Below the pieces are notes generated by a model. The model ran no database searches, had not been told where the DNA came from, and saw only the letters and a list, made by a program, of their open reading frames with translations. From Pseudopyrenochaeta lycopersici (taxonomy: Eukaryota; Ascomycota; Dothideomycetes; Pleosporales; Pseudopyrenochaetaceae), in contig NHZP01000017.1 in NCBI GenBank assembly GCA_003313425.1, positions 868,001 to 932,000 of the forward strand: a stretch of 64,000 nucleotides of DNA, written 5' to 3'. The number at the start of each line of letters is the position of its first letter. Positions within the stretch are counted from its first letter, which is position 1. The translations under genes and the position numbers were made by a program. Shown here one piece after another: positions 12,201-24,154 of this stretch.

Positions 12201-13809
12201 CACGAGATATGGCCGAGTCTGGCATCAATAGATTTCATTGCTCTTATTGACTCTTCCAGGTATACCCAGTCATCGGCAATTTTCTGAAAGACAGATAAAC
12301 GGAACGCTACTCAGACCCAAGGCCAAGTCCGATCCACAAGACAATCAGAACGTTGTCAGAACGTTGCAGGAACAGCGAGTGTACACGAAACCATCGCGTA
12401 TGCACAAACATATTGAAAAGACCATTTACAGAAATGATGGGCAAAGCGAAGCACATGGATCAAGATGCGGAGAGAATTGTGTAGTTGGGAGCCATTGATT
12501 ACTAGTCTCAGTTTTGTCCTGACTCTTTCCCCTGACAAGATGTGGAAAGGAGAGCGAACGATATGTGGCCTCGAAAAAAACGAAAATGGACAAGGAAACT
12601 GCGGCAAAGACTGAGCGATATTGCTACGACGGACAATGGAAGTGCCGGTGGGGAACCTGAATCAGACAGGGGGTTATGTCTGACGAAGCAACTATGATTT
12701 ACCAGGGACGGAATTTTGCGGTGCAATTAATGGAATGCCGGCCAATGGTTATTCACGAAAATGTAAATCCGGGGATTGTATGAGGCAGCTCTGCAGCATA
12801 GGAGACAGACGCGGGGTTAAGCAGGAGGTCCGATGTGCTGGCTGGACCAGCTGTTGGGTCTATATTTCGGCGGTGAGACTTGATGATAAGGCTGCATTAG
12901 AGCTGTGAGGCATTTTGGATTCTCCAAGGATCACGGCCTCTTAAGGGACTGGTTCTGAAGACTGACTCGGCTGCATAGTCTTCTGAACCTAGACTGCAAT
13001 AGTTTGAACCAGGTATAAGATCGTCTGGGGTAGAGATACCAAGATCTAGACCGCAGCGTCAGCTTGATCAGATACTTCGTTCTTACTTTGGTCCTTCTCG
13101 ATGCGATCGCGATGGGATCAGCTGAGTTCGTGACAAGGTATCATGTCCATATCCGACTTGGCTTACATAGCTATTCCGCAATGCTCTACCCGTACCCTAT
13201 CCGCTAGCGCCGCCTATAACCCCAATAGCGCCATCTCTCCAGGACGGCAAATGAATTGTGGCCGTACAATTGCGAGGGAAGAATGATTTAACGGAAAGCG
13301 GCCGAAGTATTTCCTCGAAGATGACCCGGCAGAGGTCCGACAATAAGGTCGAGCCGTTCTGAGCCAGGGCGAGCCCTGGCGATCTGATGGTTAGAACGGT
13401 CCTTCTTGTCAGGGTGCAGGTATGCTCAAATTCTCCGAGCCAATGATTTTACCCTAGCCTGGAGCGCGGTTGTGGCGGGCACAATGCTGTGGCAAATACG
13501 AGCGGAAAACTTGGGATCGCGATGTGTATGTCGGAAGATGCACCGTGATATCGTCAAACCAATCCAGACGTTGGGGTATGTGGGGCTTATTTACGATGAC
13601 ATGCCGTGATCATGCAGACTTGTTTAACGGAGTTCGGGGAATACATCCGAACATTTGGCCGCAAGTTTTGGACGAGAAGTCACCCCAGAATGTGTGGAAA
13701 GTCAATAATGTTGAGTTCAATGTTTGGTCAAGATGTAAATGCCGCTAGGATAGGGTATGTGTGAAGGCCGAGAAAGTAAAGAAACCCCATGCAAGCCTGC
13801 AGCCCTAAA
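9266..13809. other. Gene-poor intergenic stretch of 4.5 kb
   Basis: No ORF here shows a domain, a signal peptide with supporting splice sites, or a codon pattern like the neighbours. The longest candidates (9654-10001 reverse, 10137-10463 reverse, 11128-11433 forward, 13470-13748 forward) are unrecognised and likely chance ORFs. An 18 nt inverted repeat, GCCAGGGC-GA-GCCCTGGC, lies at 13363-13380. I found no transposase, reverse transcriptase or terminal repeats by eye. Confidence 0.45.
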
Positions 13810-15594
13810 TCAGGCTTTCAACAGGTCTTCGTCAATATCCCAATCATCCCATGTCGCCTTATCGAACCCGTTGGGTCTTGAGCTACGCAGGAAGCCATTC
13901 CAATAACCCTCGATGTTGACGACTGGCCGAATGGTTCGGACATTTGCGTTGAAGCCCCTGCTAAAACATTCCTGCATATGCCGCTCTTCGAATAATTCGG
14001 GATGCGTCCTCCTCATAGTTTTCAATGCTCGCTTTCCGACCTCGTCGACCGAGTCGTGATGCCGCAATTCAAAAAACTCCTGATCATGCTGCTCCCTGAG
14101 TTTTGCCATCATACGATCATCATACAATCCCAACTGAAGAAGGTAAATGTCGTATTGAACCAGGGACGTGGTGCCTTGGTAACTCCCGCCAAATTTTGCT
14201 CGCCTGTACAAACCTACTAGTGCGGCAATGGTACCCATGCAGCCTGTGCCATAATCACTCATTGGGAAAGGTGGAACTACAGGCTCGTCTAGACCCATGG
14301 AAAGACCTTGAGCCCAAGCAACGCCACTCACACAGTCTGCGATCTGCTGCCAGCCGGGGCGCGACGACCACGGCCCTGTATGTCCGAAGCAATTTTCGGC
14401 GACATAGACGAAACCCTTTCCACGTTGCTTAGCGATATCGCGGAGTTGGTGAGGTCCATAGCCGAGACGATTCAGGCTGCCGGGTCGGTAGCCATCTAGG
14501 ACCACGTCTGCAGACCGGAGCAGGTCCTCAAAAATCTTTCGGTCTGCGGGGTCCTTCAGGTTCAAATCAGTGGTATGCTTTCCGATATTGGCATCGACTT
14601 GGAAGAAAGGCACGTCTGAAAGGTTTGGCGATGTGACCTTGATCACTTCGGCGCCATACTCTGCAAGTCCGCGACCCATAGCTGGCCCTGCGATGATCCT
14701 GCAGAGTTCGAGAACCCGGATACCAGAAAGGATCTGAGGCTTCGGTGCACGCGAAGCCTTGAACGGGAATGGAACTGCTGGCGTCTCGGTCTCAAGAGAC
14801 TCTACTTTCCACGGAGGTTGGGTGAGGAGCTTTTGCCCATGCTCAGTGGCTTGGAAGTCGTCCCACTTCAGACAAGTGACACCCGCTTGCTTAATCTTCC
14901 AGTTCATCTCCTCAAGCTCATCAACAGTGAACTGCTTGACATGATCTTCAATGATCTTGATGCATTCATGGTAGTCGGTGAGATCAGGTCGATGGCCTTC
15001 CAGTCCAACCATGTTCAGGGCTTTGGTTGCTTCAAGGGAGCCATGGAGATGGAAGTACTCTCCTGGATTCTTAGTCTCGTAGAGATTGGCAGATAACCTT
15101 CGGTAGAGAATGGCCTGTGCTTGTAAAAGATCCGTATCTGCCAATATTAGTGACAAGGCAAAAAAGGGCGACGCAGGAGACTAACCTTTCAACAACTTCT
15201 TGACTTTAGGGTGCGCCTTGTCCATGCCCCCTACAGTTGCAAGGTATGTCGAGAATAGGAATGCGGTCGCCCTCTCCAGATCGACATCAATATGTCGGGC
15301 TTTTGAGCCATCTGAGAGGTCAGCTATCGCCGAGGCGACTCCTGCTTCAACCGCCTTTAGTGCTGATATAGCCTCAGTCTGCTTAAGTGGACTGGGAAAG
15401 TAAGGGCTTCCGGTGTTGGCAGTTGAGAAAGCGACCTTGGCTATGTGAGGTAGACATTCTTCAGGAAGGTTATCCTTTGCCTTGGCCAGTAATTGCTCGA
15501 GAGCCAACCGGGTGCCGACGAGCAGTGAGTTGGCATCTGCGGTCCCGTGGGTGTGGCTCTTCTCGGCCTTGTCGTCTCCAAGATACGGCGTCAT
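13810..15594 (-). CDS. Family III CoA-transferase (CaiB/BaiF)
   Basis: Two exons, 15594-15186 and 15137-13810, joined over a 48 nt intron (GTTAGT...GGCAG) to give VKKLLKDTDLLQAQ; about 578 aa. The C-terminal half is a clear CaiB/BaiF domain: GIRVLELCRIIAGPAMGR, then AEYGAEVIKV, then DLNLKDPADRKIFEDLLRSA. The probable catalytic Asp is D431 in the motif MSDYGTGCMGT. The family moves CoA between carboxylic acids or racemises acyl-CoAs; the substrate cannot be told. The N-terminal half is unusual. Residues about 90-200 (ERATAFLFSTYLATVGG, then GEYFHLHGSLEATKALNMVGL) resemble a degenerate part of a second CoA-transferase unit without the active-site Asp motif. The gene diverges from the Zn2Cys6 regulator downstream. 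Confidence 0.85.
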
Positions 15595-16264
15595 GTTTAG
15601 AGATATGGATGGCTACAAAGGAGATGAAAGGGACGGATGAGATTGGAACGAGCAAAATGCGGAAGACAATTGAAAAGAACGGGACTCAGACACAATAAAC
15701 CGTTAGCAGAATTGTAGGTGCCAAAATCTGATTAGCCGCATCCTGGACGACAGCCTGGTGTGGCCGTGGCAAAGCATGTCGGATATTCACCTGCGTCCGG
15801 AATTCAGCGGGTGCACGCAAGCGTTTCATCAGGCTAGTTTTACCTGGTGAAGATGCACATTCGGCCATGTTAGATCGGACAAAGAGGCCAGCCCAAGGCG
15901 CTACCCGACCAGGGCGCGCGTATCCCGCGCTTCGGCATGCTTCCGAGAGCGGTGGTCAAAGCGCACATCCTGAAGGTCGGGCGCTGAGGGGAAGGTGCAA
16001 CCACACAGCATCGCCTGTGTTGTCCTTTGTCATCGCCAATTCGTCGTCGCCGCTCTGGGCCAAGGGTGAAGAGCCCCTCCTGCGTCAGTCTTGAGGGGAA
16101 ATGCGCGTTTGGGGGCACATTGTGTTGTCTTCTGTCATTCACAGCCCACTTCCGACACACATCCTTCCTGCTTCCGCTGCGTCGGCAAAGCACTCCCCAG
16201 AACCCAGCCAGGCTGGTCACACATCACACGTGATTGCTCGTGCTGCCTCGGAGCGTGAACACTA
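15595..16264. promoter_or_regulatory. Shared divergent promoter, CoA-transferase / Zn2Cys6 regulator
   Basis: A 670 bp gap between two outward-facing start codons. It contains a CACGTG core at 16227-16232, just before the regulator start. I saw no convincing CGG-CGG pair. The short ORFs inside are unsupported. Co-regulation, or control of the enzyme gene by its neighbour, is an inference from layout only. Confidence 0.45.
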
Positions 16265-19200
16265 ATGACACGACCAAAAGTCCCACCAGGTCGGTTCTCG
16301 CGCTCCTTCGCTGGCTAAAAACGAAGAAGTGCTGACATTTGGCGTCCCCTAGAACAAAGGCAGCGGACTGCCCAGGCTTGCGAGAGCTGCAAGAGGAGAA
16401 AGCAAAAGGCGAGCCACCCTGCTTCTTACCTCTGTCATTCACCGATTACTGCGTCGGGAAAATGTATTGTAATGGATGTCGAAGCGCATGTCACAGATCC
16501 TTGTCGACTGCTCCAAGTCCTCCAAGTCATCCGAGATAATTTATCCCATACGGCTGGCGCTAGCACCTACTCTGATTCTACGTCTGCTGGTCGGATCGAA
16601 TCTCGGGTGCTCAACACCGAGTGCGCGGCTCTCTCAACAGCTGACGGTTTCTCGCTGGCGTAACCATTGACCGTCACTGTCGTCGTGTTGAGGAAGTGCA
16701 TTTTTGACTAACTGATCATAGTGTAACGGCCTCTGCCCCTGCAACACATGCGACAAGGTAAGTGCCAATGTGCTGGATGCCTTCAGCATACTATGTGTTG
16801 GCCACTCCACACATGGGTAATGCCTTGAAGCGATCCGAGTTGAGCCGTGTCCAACCTGTCCAGGACCGTCTACATAGATCATCATTACGCATGCTTACAG
16901 CAAGCAGCGAAAGTTTACATGCATCTACTCGGACCGTGATCCCGCATCTCCCAATGATGGGCGGCCACCAGCAAAGAAACGAGCCATAGAAGAGGGCGAA
17001 AGTGGCAGTCCGTTGGTCAACGACAATTCAACGTCAAACACTCCTAGCAATGGCCTCAACCAACCCTCACCGCTGTCGCCACACAGGCGAAAGTCGTCTG
17101 CTGGTCACCAACCAAACCTGGCGATCCATCCTCTAAGCGTGAAACAAGAAACACCCTTCAAGTCACCAGGGCCAAGGCCAACTATCGAGCTTACAGGCAA
17201 TTCCATCCATCTACCAACGACCCATACAAATGGAGAATTGCGGCCGATCGCATCTCGCGGCACCACTGTTAACAGCGGCCCTGATGAGGAAGCGGTGATT
17301 TACAGCCAGAGCAGGATGTTGCAAGACCCAACAGGGAGAGTACTGTACATCGGTGACTCAGCGACTTTGTCATTCCTCCAATTACTCCGGATGATGGTAG
17401 AGACCGTGGCCGGCTCATCGGCATTCACAACCGATCCTCGTCGACACAAGATCGTTGAAGGACAGTACTCCCTTCCTTCTGGTTACCGACATGTACGTGA
17501 CCTCACCCCCCAAATTGTGAATGCGTTTCAGCACTCCTTCTGACATTATTTTTAGACACACCTTCTTCCCGATCTGCAGACTGCCCACGTACTTGTCGAG
17601 GCATTTTTCATCAACACACATGGGCTACTCCAGGTTTTCGAGCGTAGCCGCTTCCTCGAGGACTTAGAAAGATGTTATTCTGACCCGCTTTCAATTGAGC
17701 CTTCCTGGCTTTGCCTACTCAACCTAGTATTTGCCATTGGATTGACCATGGCGACTCCTCTCTCTGGAAGCCCAGAAGCGCTCACTATCGACAAGCTTCG
17801 GAGTGAACATCTGGACCGAGCTGAAGTCTTCTATCTCAATGCTAAGAGCCTGAATGACCCTATGAATGGGTTGGAGGATCAGGACTTCTGGTCTGTTCAA
17901 GCACTGCTGCTCATGTCTGTTTACATGTTGGCCAAGTCCAAACGTAACACCGCATTTGCACTACTCGGAATGGCAGCACGCTCTGCACATGCACTAGGTC
18001 TACATAGAGAAGAGTCTATGGTGATCTTCAGCCTCGAAGAGCAAACCCAGAGGAAGAACCTATGGCGATCCATATTCGTTATTGATCGACTACTATCGTG
18101 CTCATTGGGCCGGCCAACAGCAATATCAGAAGACGACTGTTCAGGAGACGCGCTCCGCCCCCCTGAACAATGCCTCGAACAGCCATTCGATATGAATATC
18201 CATTCGGTGTCCGATTACAACGAAACTGGGCCATACGCCCTGGAGGCTGCTGTGCGAAGCTGTGCCGTGATCGGCATTATCCTTCGGAAAGTCTATCAAC
18301 AGCGCAAAATCAGCACTCGACTCGCCCAGGAGATTGCTGACGTCTGCAAGTCGTGGCCACGTGCTTTACCTTCTATCTTGCATTGGCGACAGGCAGCAAG
18401 CGCTTCACCAAGCCAGGGAGTTGCTATCCTCCATGTCAATTTGTTCTACTGTCACTCTATAATATTACTAACCAGGCCGTTCTTCTTATACATACTCAAT
18501 CTAGAGACCCAACGACATGTCAACCAGACTGGATCTAGAGGGCCAAGGCCATACCTACGCATGGAAAAATTCAGCGAAGCTTGTGTCATCGCCTCAACGC
18601 ACACCATTTTGCTGGTTCAAAACGCTTTCGACGCGGGCTACCTTTCTCGTCGAAATCCGGCTGTGATCTACTTCCTATTCGCGGCTGCGCTTGTCATACT
18701 CGCCAATGAGTTTTCCGGCTTATATAGAGTTGAAGCATCGGATACTTGCATCCTCAACGCCGTCAATATCATGAACTACTGTGCAGAAAGCGACCAGCAG
18801 GCCAACCGGCTCGTGTACATCTTAAGTACGTTCCGCGATGTTGTAGCACAGCAGCGCATTCGACGAAAGCAGAACCAGACGGACAATGCAACACTGCCCA
18901 GCATCGCGTCACAGCTTTACGGAGCGTCAATGCCGAACGAAAATCAGCAGCAGCAACAAACCCCTAATATCGGCGGCCTAACGACCTCAACAGATCCTCT
19001 TAACGCAACGCCACGACTACATCAAGTACCCATCCACATCTACCCGGGCATGCAAACCACTCCCCTTAACGATTCCACGCCCCCCTTCCAACAACGTCAT
19101 CAGCAACCTCTTCATCTATCTCATCAACATTCTCAACCGCCGACCGATTTCTCTGTGCACTTATCTCCTATTAATGAACCCCCTACTTCCACCTCCCCTG

Positions 19201-19517
19201 ACCTTTTTGCCACCGCGACTTCTACAAATGCTTTCAACACGCCCTCCAAACCTCCCTCACTGTCCACGATGCTTGATCTTTCCGCTCTCGAAGCAACACG
19301 AGTACCCAGTCTGCACTCGGAGGAAAGCGGACAAGACGAGCAAATCGATTTCGACGCCCTATGGGCATGGCCGAGCAACACTCCCGCCGTGGGCAGCCCG
19401 CGGCCTGGTATGGAGAGCGTCGTCGGAGGGCTAGATCGCGTGCAAGGTGTTAGCGATTCTGCGGTGCCCATGTTTGGCATAAGCCATGACGGAGCAGGAC
19501 TTGTTCACGACCCGTGA
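16265..19517 (+). CDS. Zn2Cys6 fungal transcription factor
   Basis: Five exons are needed: 16265-16289, 16353-16408, 16722-16757, 16908-17492 and 17556-19517, giving about 887 aa. The zinc cluster is assembled from exons 2-4: ACESCKRRKQK, CNGLCPCNTCDK, then RKFTCIYSDRD. This gives the C-x2-C-x6-C ... C-x2-C-x6-C spacing. Intron 2 (16409-16721, 313 nt) appears to be a GC-AG intron (AAG/GCGAGC) with a good CTAAC branch site. Intron 3 has closely spaced candidate acceptors (16904 or 16907) that would add or drop one Gln. The middle homology region (fungal-specific transcription factor domain) runs from about residue 225 (HTLLPDLQTAHVLVEAFF) through FALLGMAARSAHALGLHR. The C-terminus is Gln/Pro/Ser-rich with an acidic end, as in activation domains. 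The regulated pathway is unknown; the divergent CoA-transferase is the obvious candidate. Confidence 0.88.
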
Positions 19518-20005
19518 AGTCGAAAGCCAAGATCTGCACTTCCAGTTGCGACACCGCAACTGTAGCCAGTCTTCATTGATAGGCTTTTACATCGCCTCAC
19601 TGTTGAGGATGTGGTATCAGCGTCCGCTCTTAGAGCGGAATGAGCTGCGTCAACTCTCGAACAAGTCAATTAGCTGTAGGATTTATGTAATGATACTCAA
19701 CTATCGCAGTATATCTGGACGACGAAGCGAATTTTTTAATTATTGGGAAAGTAAGGATGCATATATAGATGGTATGACTGTTCGACGGAGGCACCACGCA
19801 CGTACATGCCAGGTAGATAATAGTCTCACGCTGTTAATGTTTTCACCCTAATACACGACGCAGTGTTCTTCACATTCGAGCCGGAAATCACGTCATCAAA
19901 AGATGTCCACAGAATATTCTTCCATTAAATTTTGCAAAGTGGTATCATACAATCGAAGACATCAGTCCCGCCTCATCCCCATCCGGCCCCATGCCCCGAG
20001 GAACC
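19518..20005. other. Convergent intergenic region
   Basis: 3' flanks of the Zn2Cys6 regulator and of the hydrolase. The forward ORFs at 19486-19851 and 19903-20175 overlap real exons and have no support. Nothing else is seen. Confidence 0.5.
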
Positions 20006-21689
20006 TCACAATTCTTCAATTATGCGCACATCGCCCGACACTGCAAAGGGTGATGTGGGTGTTTCGGACTCGGACGAGCGCTCCTGCAACGCCCACAGTA
20101 TCGTCCTTTCCAACACACGTCGGCCGCTTGGTTCAATTGGCAACCTATTTTCATATTAGTCTGGTGTATAAGTGATGTTTGAAAAATCTACGTACCAATG
20201 CCCGGCTCCCTTGACAAGCACCACCTGGCTGCCCTTGACTAGAAATTCCTTGATGTTATCGAGGGCCAGGCGCCTATCGAACGCGGGGTCATGTTCACCG
20301 AGAATAAGCGTTGTTGGAGCTTTAAGAGCGCCTTTGGGCGCAGTACTCAGTAGTGGTCCGGATGAGGTGGAGGAATGTGCAGATGAGCCGCCACTAGCTG
20401 CCAGTTCGAACAGGGCAGCAGTAGTCTCTAGTGACTTCTCCCACTTCCCGATGAATAAACCATCTCGATAGATTCCGATCTTTTCCGTCATGCCACGGTC
20501 GCTTACTCTCTTCCTGACAGAGTCGCCGTATCGATCAACACTTCCGTCATTTGGCTCTAACTGGGGCAACGCGGGGCCTGTAGAAATAGCCATGAGGTCA
20601 GCCGCCTCTTTCGTACTTAGTCTTGCGAGGATCTTCTCGTTCTTCTTTGGCCTGCCCTTTTGCAGATCGTGCAGGACACGCAGGAACCAGTAGTTTCCGA
20701 ACGTAGCGAAGAACTTGCTAAAAGGCCAGGGTAGGCTGAAACAGAAGATGTAGAAAGAGCGCCGGAACTGCGAGATTACTGGTCCCAACGCATGGAAGCT
20801 ATTCCTGAGAAGACGGAAATTGAAAGGTGAGCGGAGCCATGTATGCAGCATCTGTTTGAACAGCTTCGTCTGCGAGAGAGCGTTAGAGGCAGTGAGATGG
20901 GGCTATTATTTCGGTCAGCGAAGACTCTGCATGCGTGTTCAAGGAGGAACATACAATGACCGCACTCGTTATGATCCAGTGATCAGCTAGGTCCTGTGCC
21001 TCCGAAGCCAACCTAGCACCAATAAGCGCACCCCAGTCATGCGTCACAACAACGACCCTCTTGCCCTCTTGTAGAAATCGCTCCCTCATCCCAATAATGA
21101 ACTCGGTAAGCGGCTCTAGGATCTCGTACGCCCCATATGAGGGCAAGCTATCTGAGCCACCATATCCGGGGAGGTCGACAGCGATGAGGATGTGGTTTCG
21201 CAGGAGCTCAGGAGACTGGAGGATGTGGCGCCAGAGGAGGAAGGAATCGGGGAAGCCTGTAAAAGTAGTCTATCAGCATAGTGATACTGGAGCCTAGAAG
21301 GCTTCAAGATACTGAGTTGAAAGAAGATGCTACGAACCATGGATGAAAATAGCAACATTCTTCGGTGTTGAAGGCCCACTCTGAGCGTTGACAATATAGT
21401 GTAAGCTTGTGCCAGTGCTTGTCTTGAAGAAGGCGTGCTTGAAGCCTGGGAGAGGCTCGCGATCGAGGCTCCAATGCTTCTGCTGAGCTGCAGCGAGTCA
21501 GCATCTGATCAAGACATCACCAAATATATGCGACTCACCAGCAGCTAGCTCCCGCTTCTCCTCCTCCGTATCCCTCGCCCAGATTGCGCCATTCTTAACG
21601 GCCGCGCTACCCCATACGCTGGCGAGACTGAAAAGCCCAAAACCCAGCTTGAAGCCATACCAAGCGACGTCTGCAACTGGACCCGCCAT
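20006..21689 (-). CDS. Alpha/beta hydrolase, epoxide-hydrolase type
   Basis: Five exons: 21689-21539, 21487-21338, 21256-20955, 20869-20196 and 20144-20006, about 471 aa. The joins restore family motifs: the oxyanion motif HGFPDS (H100-G101), the nucleophile elbow VTHDWGALIG with Asp174, LGEHDPAF for the acidic residue, and GAGHWLPIEPSGRRV with His425. An Asp nucleophile inside HDWG is typical of epoxide hydrolases rather than lipases. The last exon is needed: without it the protein would stop shortly after the catalytic His. The N-terminus has a hydrophobic stretch (WYGFKLGFGLFSLASVW) that could anchor it in the ER, as in microsomal forms. A Ser/Gly-rich insert sits just before the acidic residue. 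Epoxide hydrolysis is inferred from family membership. Confidence 0.88.
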
Positions 21690-22680
21690 TTTGGCCTAAA
21701 TTTGTGAATAAAAAGTGCCGCAGGGCAATGCAGGGTAGGTAACAAGCAGGCCAAAGTCAGCACATTCAGCACAGAGAAATGTGCTGCCGTTAAGCGGTCG
21801 GCGATTGACCAAAGAGGGTTGTGCCGCGGTTGTGGAGCTTGTGTGTCTGTCGATACGGGTGCAACATGGGTTCATTTCAAGGCGGCTTCCCTGAATGCTT
21901 AAAAGCGGGCATTGCGATACGCGAGGGGACACGAAAAAGCAAGAGCAGATGACCGTCAATCATCTCCAGATTGCTGTCGCAACCAAGGCACAAGGGTCCT
22001 TTGGACACGTCCAGAAGTCTGCAACGGCGATCGTGGAACCATGACGATGGTTGGTCAGAGCTCCAGAAGCTGCAGGGCTACGTCCCTTATTGGTTTGATT
22101 GAGTGCACATCACCGATCATGCCATACCTGGCTGTGTTGCATGTGCTTTTGCCAGAGGACAGATTGCGTGAGATGTTTGATATTTACTATGATTGACATG
22201 TGTATAATATGAACATATATGTGTGACAAAGCAATATCAATGATATACCACATTGGGTGCCTTGTTTGTGCAAAGTCACTCTGATCGTCAAACACGATGG
22301 AGAGTGTTATGGAGTATGAATCGGAGACTAATAGTGCGCATCAGCCATGAGAGTTGATATCCTGGTTCATACGGCTTCCTGACCGTTCGTGCGCTCCTCG
22401 ATAATGGGGGTATGGCGCAAGACAGGTCCACTGTAGAGAGGCAAAGCGTGGAAAGCTTGCCGCGTGCCACATTATCATCCTTTGATATGGCTCCTTCCCT
22501 TACACTTAGGCCTCCTCCATGTAATATCCTTGGAGCACCCGCTCATGTGACTCGAGCTCGTCACTCTGGCATGATTGTTCAACATCATGTCGCCCGCTTC
22601 TTGCGGCGCACTGTGGGTTCCATGTGGTCGATGTTGCCTTAAAGTCACTCGATAAACTTCTCTTCTCCCCTCCTTGCCCA
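21690..22680. other. Intergenic region without a supported gene
   Basis: Upstream side of the hydrolase gene and 3' flank of the coiled-coil gene. The small ORFs on both strands (such as 21912-22196 forward) are unrecognised. The segment 22190-22260 is AT-rich. Confidence 0.45.
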
Positions 22681-23241
22681 TCATCTCTTCCCGCCCTTAA
22701 CACGCTCCATAACTCTCAACTCTGCGCTCCTCTGCAGCCTCAAACTCTCCAACTCCCTTTCGATTTCGCGATTTCTTTCTACTGCCTCGCTTCTCCTCCA
22801 CATCCTATCCTTCGCTTCTTCCAATCTCTCTCTCACAATGCCCTCAACCACTCTCTCCAGTTGGCCTGCATCCTCAATACCATTTTCCCGTATGAAGTCG
22901 TCCGCGAAGGCCTTGACGGTTTTTGGTGAAGGCCCGGGACCGCCTGTATGATAGCCATTGGGGTGTGTGACGTATAAGCCTGGTATTGGAGAGGGGTGCG
23001 TTCGCAGGTTCGAGGATAACGGAATAGGAAGTTGGGATGCGGTAATCATGTGTGTTTCGTGGGAGGGCGCTCTTGAAAGGTCGTTTTGCGGTGGATTCAG
23101 TATGACGTCCATCAGACTGTTCTCAAAAGCCTCGTCGTACGGGACGGTGGCTGGCGAGAAGTCTACGACGGGGTTCTGGGGTTCTGGTTCGTCGCCAGGA
23201 GTGAGCGGCGCGTTGGCCATCATGGTGTCTTCGGGGGTCAT
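22681..23241 (-). CDS. Conserved-looking small protein with C-terminal coiled coil, function unknown
   Basis: Single-exon ORF of 186 aa. I do not recognise the family. The first 100 residues are acidic and Pro-rich. A short patterned segment follows (PSPKTVKAFADDFIREN), then a long helix of alternating Glu/Arg (residues about 120-180: RERLEEAKDRMWRRSEAVER and on) ending in a basic tail, consistent with a coiled coil. It starts 270 bp from, and faces away from, SF3b5, so the two probably share a bidirectional promoter. A forward ORF overlaps part of it (22958-23671) but lacks such composition, so the reverse frame is preferred. Confidence 0.65.
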   Translation of the reverse strand: MTPEDTMMANAPLTPGDEPEPQNPVVDFSPATVPYDEAFENSLMDVILNPPQNDLSRAPSHETHMITASQLPIPLSSNLRTHPSPIPGLYVTHPNGYHTGGPGPSPKTVKAFADDFIRENGIEDAGQLERVVEGIVRERLEEAKDRMWRRSEAVERNREIERELESLRLQRSAELRVMERVKGGKR

Positions 23242-23511
23242 AATTTATGCGATGCTACTCGAGACAGTAATGCGACGCGTTATTCGAGGGTATAAGATTG
23301 TGCGACTCGGATTTGGAGAAGGGTTGGTCCGGGGAGGTAGGCGCGAGGAGAGCTTGGTGAAGATCCGTATGACTAAGCCTGCATTTCCGCTTCTCCTCCG
23401 CATTGCGACTATCCCCATGTCCGTCTCTGATTCTCCAAAACACTTGAACGCCACTCCACGTTACATCACACCTTTCACTCAATCCACTGAACATCCCCAA
23501 CCACCGCGACC

Positions 23512-23814
23512 ATGGCCGACAAATTGCGCGCACAACAGCAACTCGAGGCTCTCCAAGCACGTTACATCGGCATCGGCAGCGCAGACACTACGAAACACGA
23601 GTGGACCTCAAATATCGCGCGCGACTCGCTGTCAAGTTACATTGGGCACCCGCCCCTGCTACAGTATATGAGTATTGGTCTTGGTCAATCAAGAGAGAAG
23701 ACAAGGGTGCAGTTGCTGGAAAGGATGGTTCGGCCTGTTGGACCACCGCCTGAGGTGAGTGAACCTTAGATGGGAGAGGGAGAGAGGCTAACATACAAGT
23801 AGCAACAAGATTGA
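23512..23814 (+). CDS. SF3B5: Splicing factor 3B subunit 5 (SF3b10/Ysf3)
   Basis: Tiny, highly conserved component of the SF3b part of U2 snRNP, which recognises the intron branch site. Exon 1 is 23512-23754 and exon 2 is 23803-23814, joined across a 48 nt intron (GTGAGT...GTAG) to end in PPPEQQD. The 84 aa length matches the family (84-86). Diagnostic segments are QLEALQARYIGIGSADTTKH, RDSLSSYIGH and LLERMVRPVGPP. The last exon codes for only three residues plus the stop, so automatic annotation may miss it and read on into the intron. Confidence 0.95.
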
Positions 23815-24154
23815 TGAATGTTGGGCTCAGCACTAGGCTAGCCTAATGAAAGAAGGACTTCAGAATCGACAGGACATGAGACGCATACCCTCAAGCTTCG
23901 AGAAGGAACGATTACCATGGGCACTAATTAGCTGTTGGTACTTGAGTTAACCAGAGGTGGGCATGCACGCGCAGATAGTAAGAGTGATTAAGGCTGGACT
24001 TTGGAAGATGTCTATTCTCTGCTCAGAACGCAGAAAGCTGTCGTTGGAAAGTGGTGCTCACGCACTTATGCCTTGAATCGAAGTCACTCTGGACATGAGG
24101 ATGAACAGGACCCAGAACATATCTATCATCCCATGCTCTATTCGTTGTGACATG
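23815..24154. other. Convergent intergenic region, SF3B5 / ankyrin gene
   Basis: A 340 bp gap of 3' flanks. No gene seen. Confidence 0.55.

Noticed and set aside
22958..23671. 237-codon forward ORF overlapping the coiled-coil gene and the start of SF3B5
   Set aside because: It conflicts with SF3B5 and lacks structured composition, while the reverse frame has a clear charged helix.
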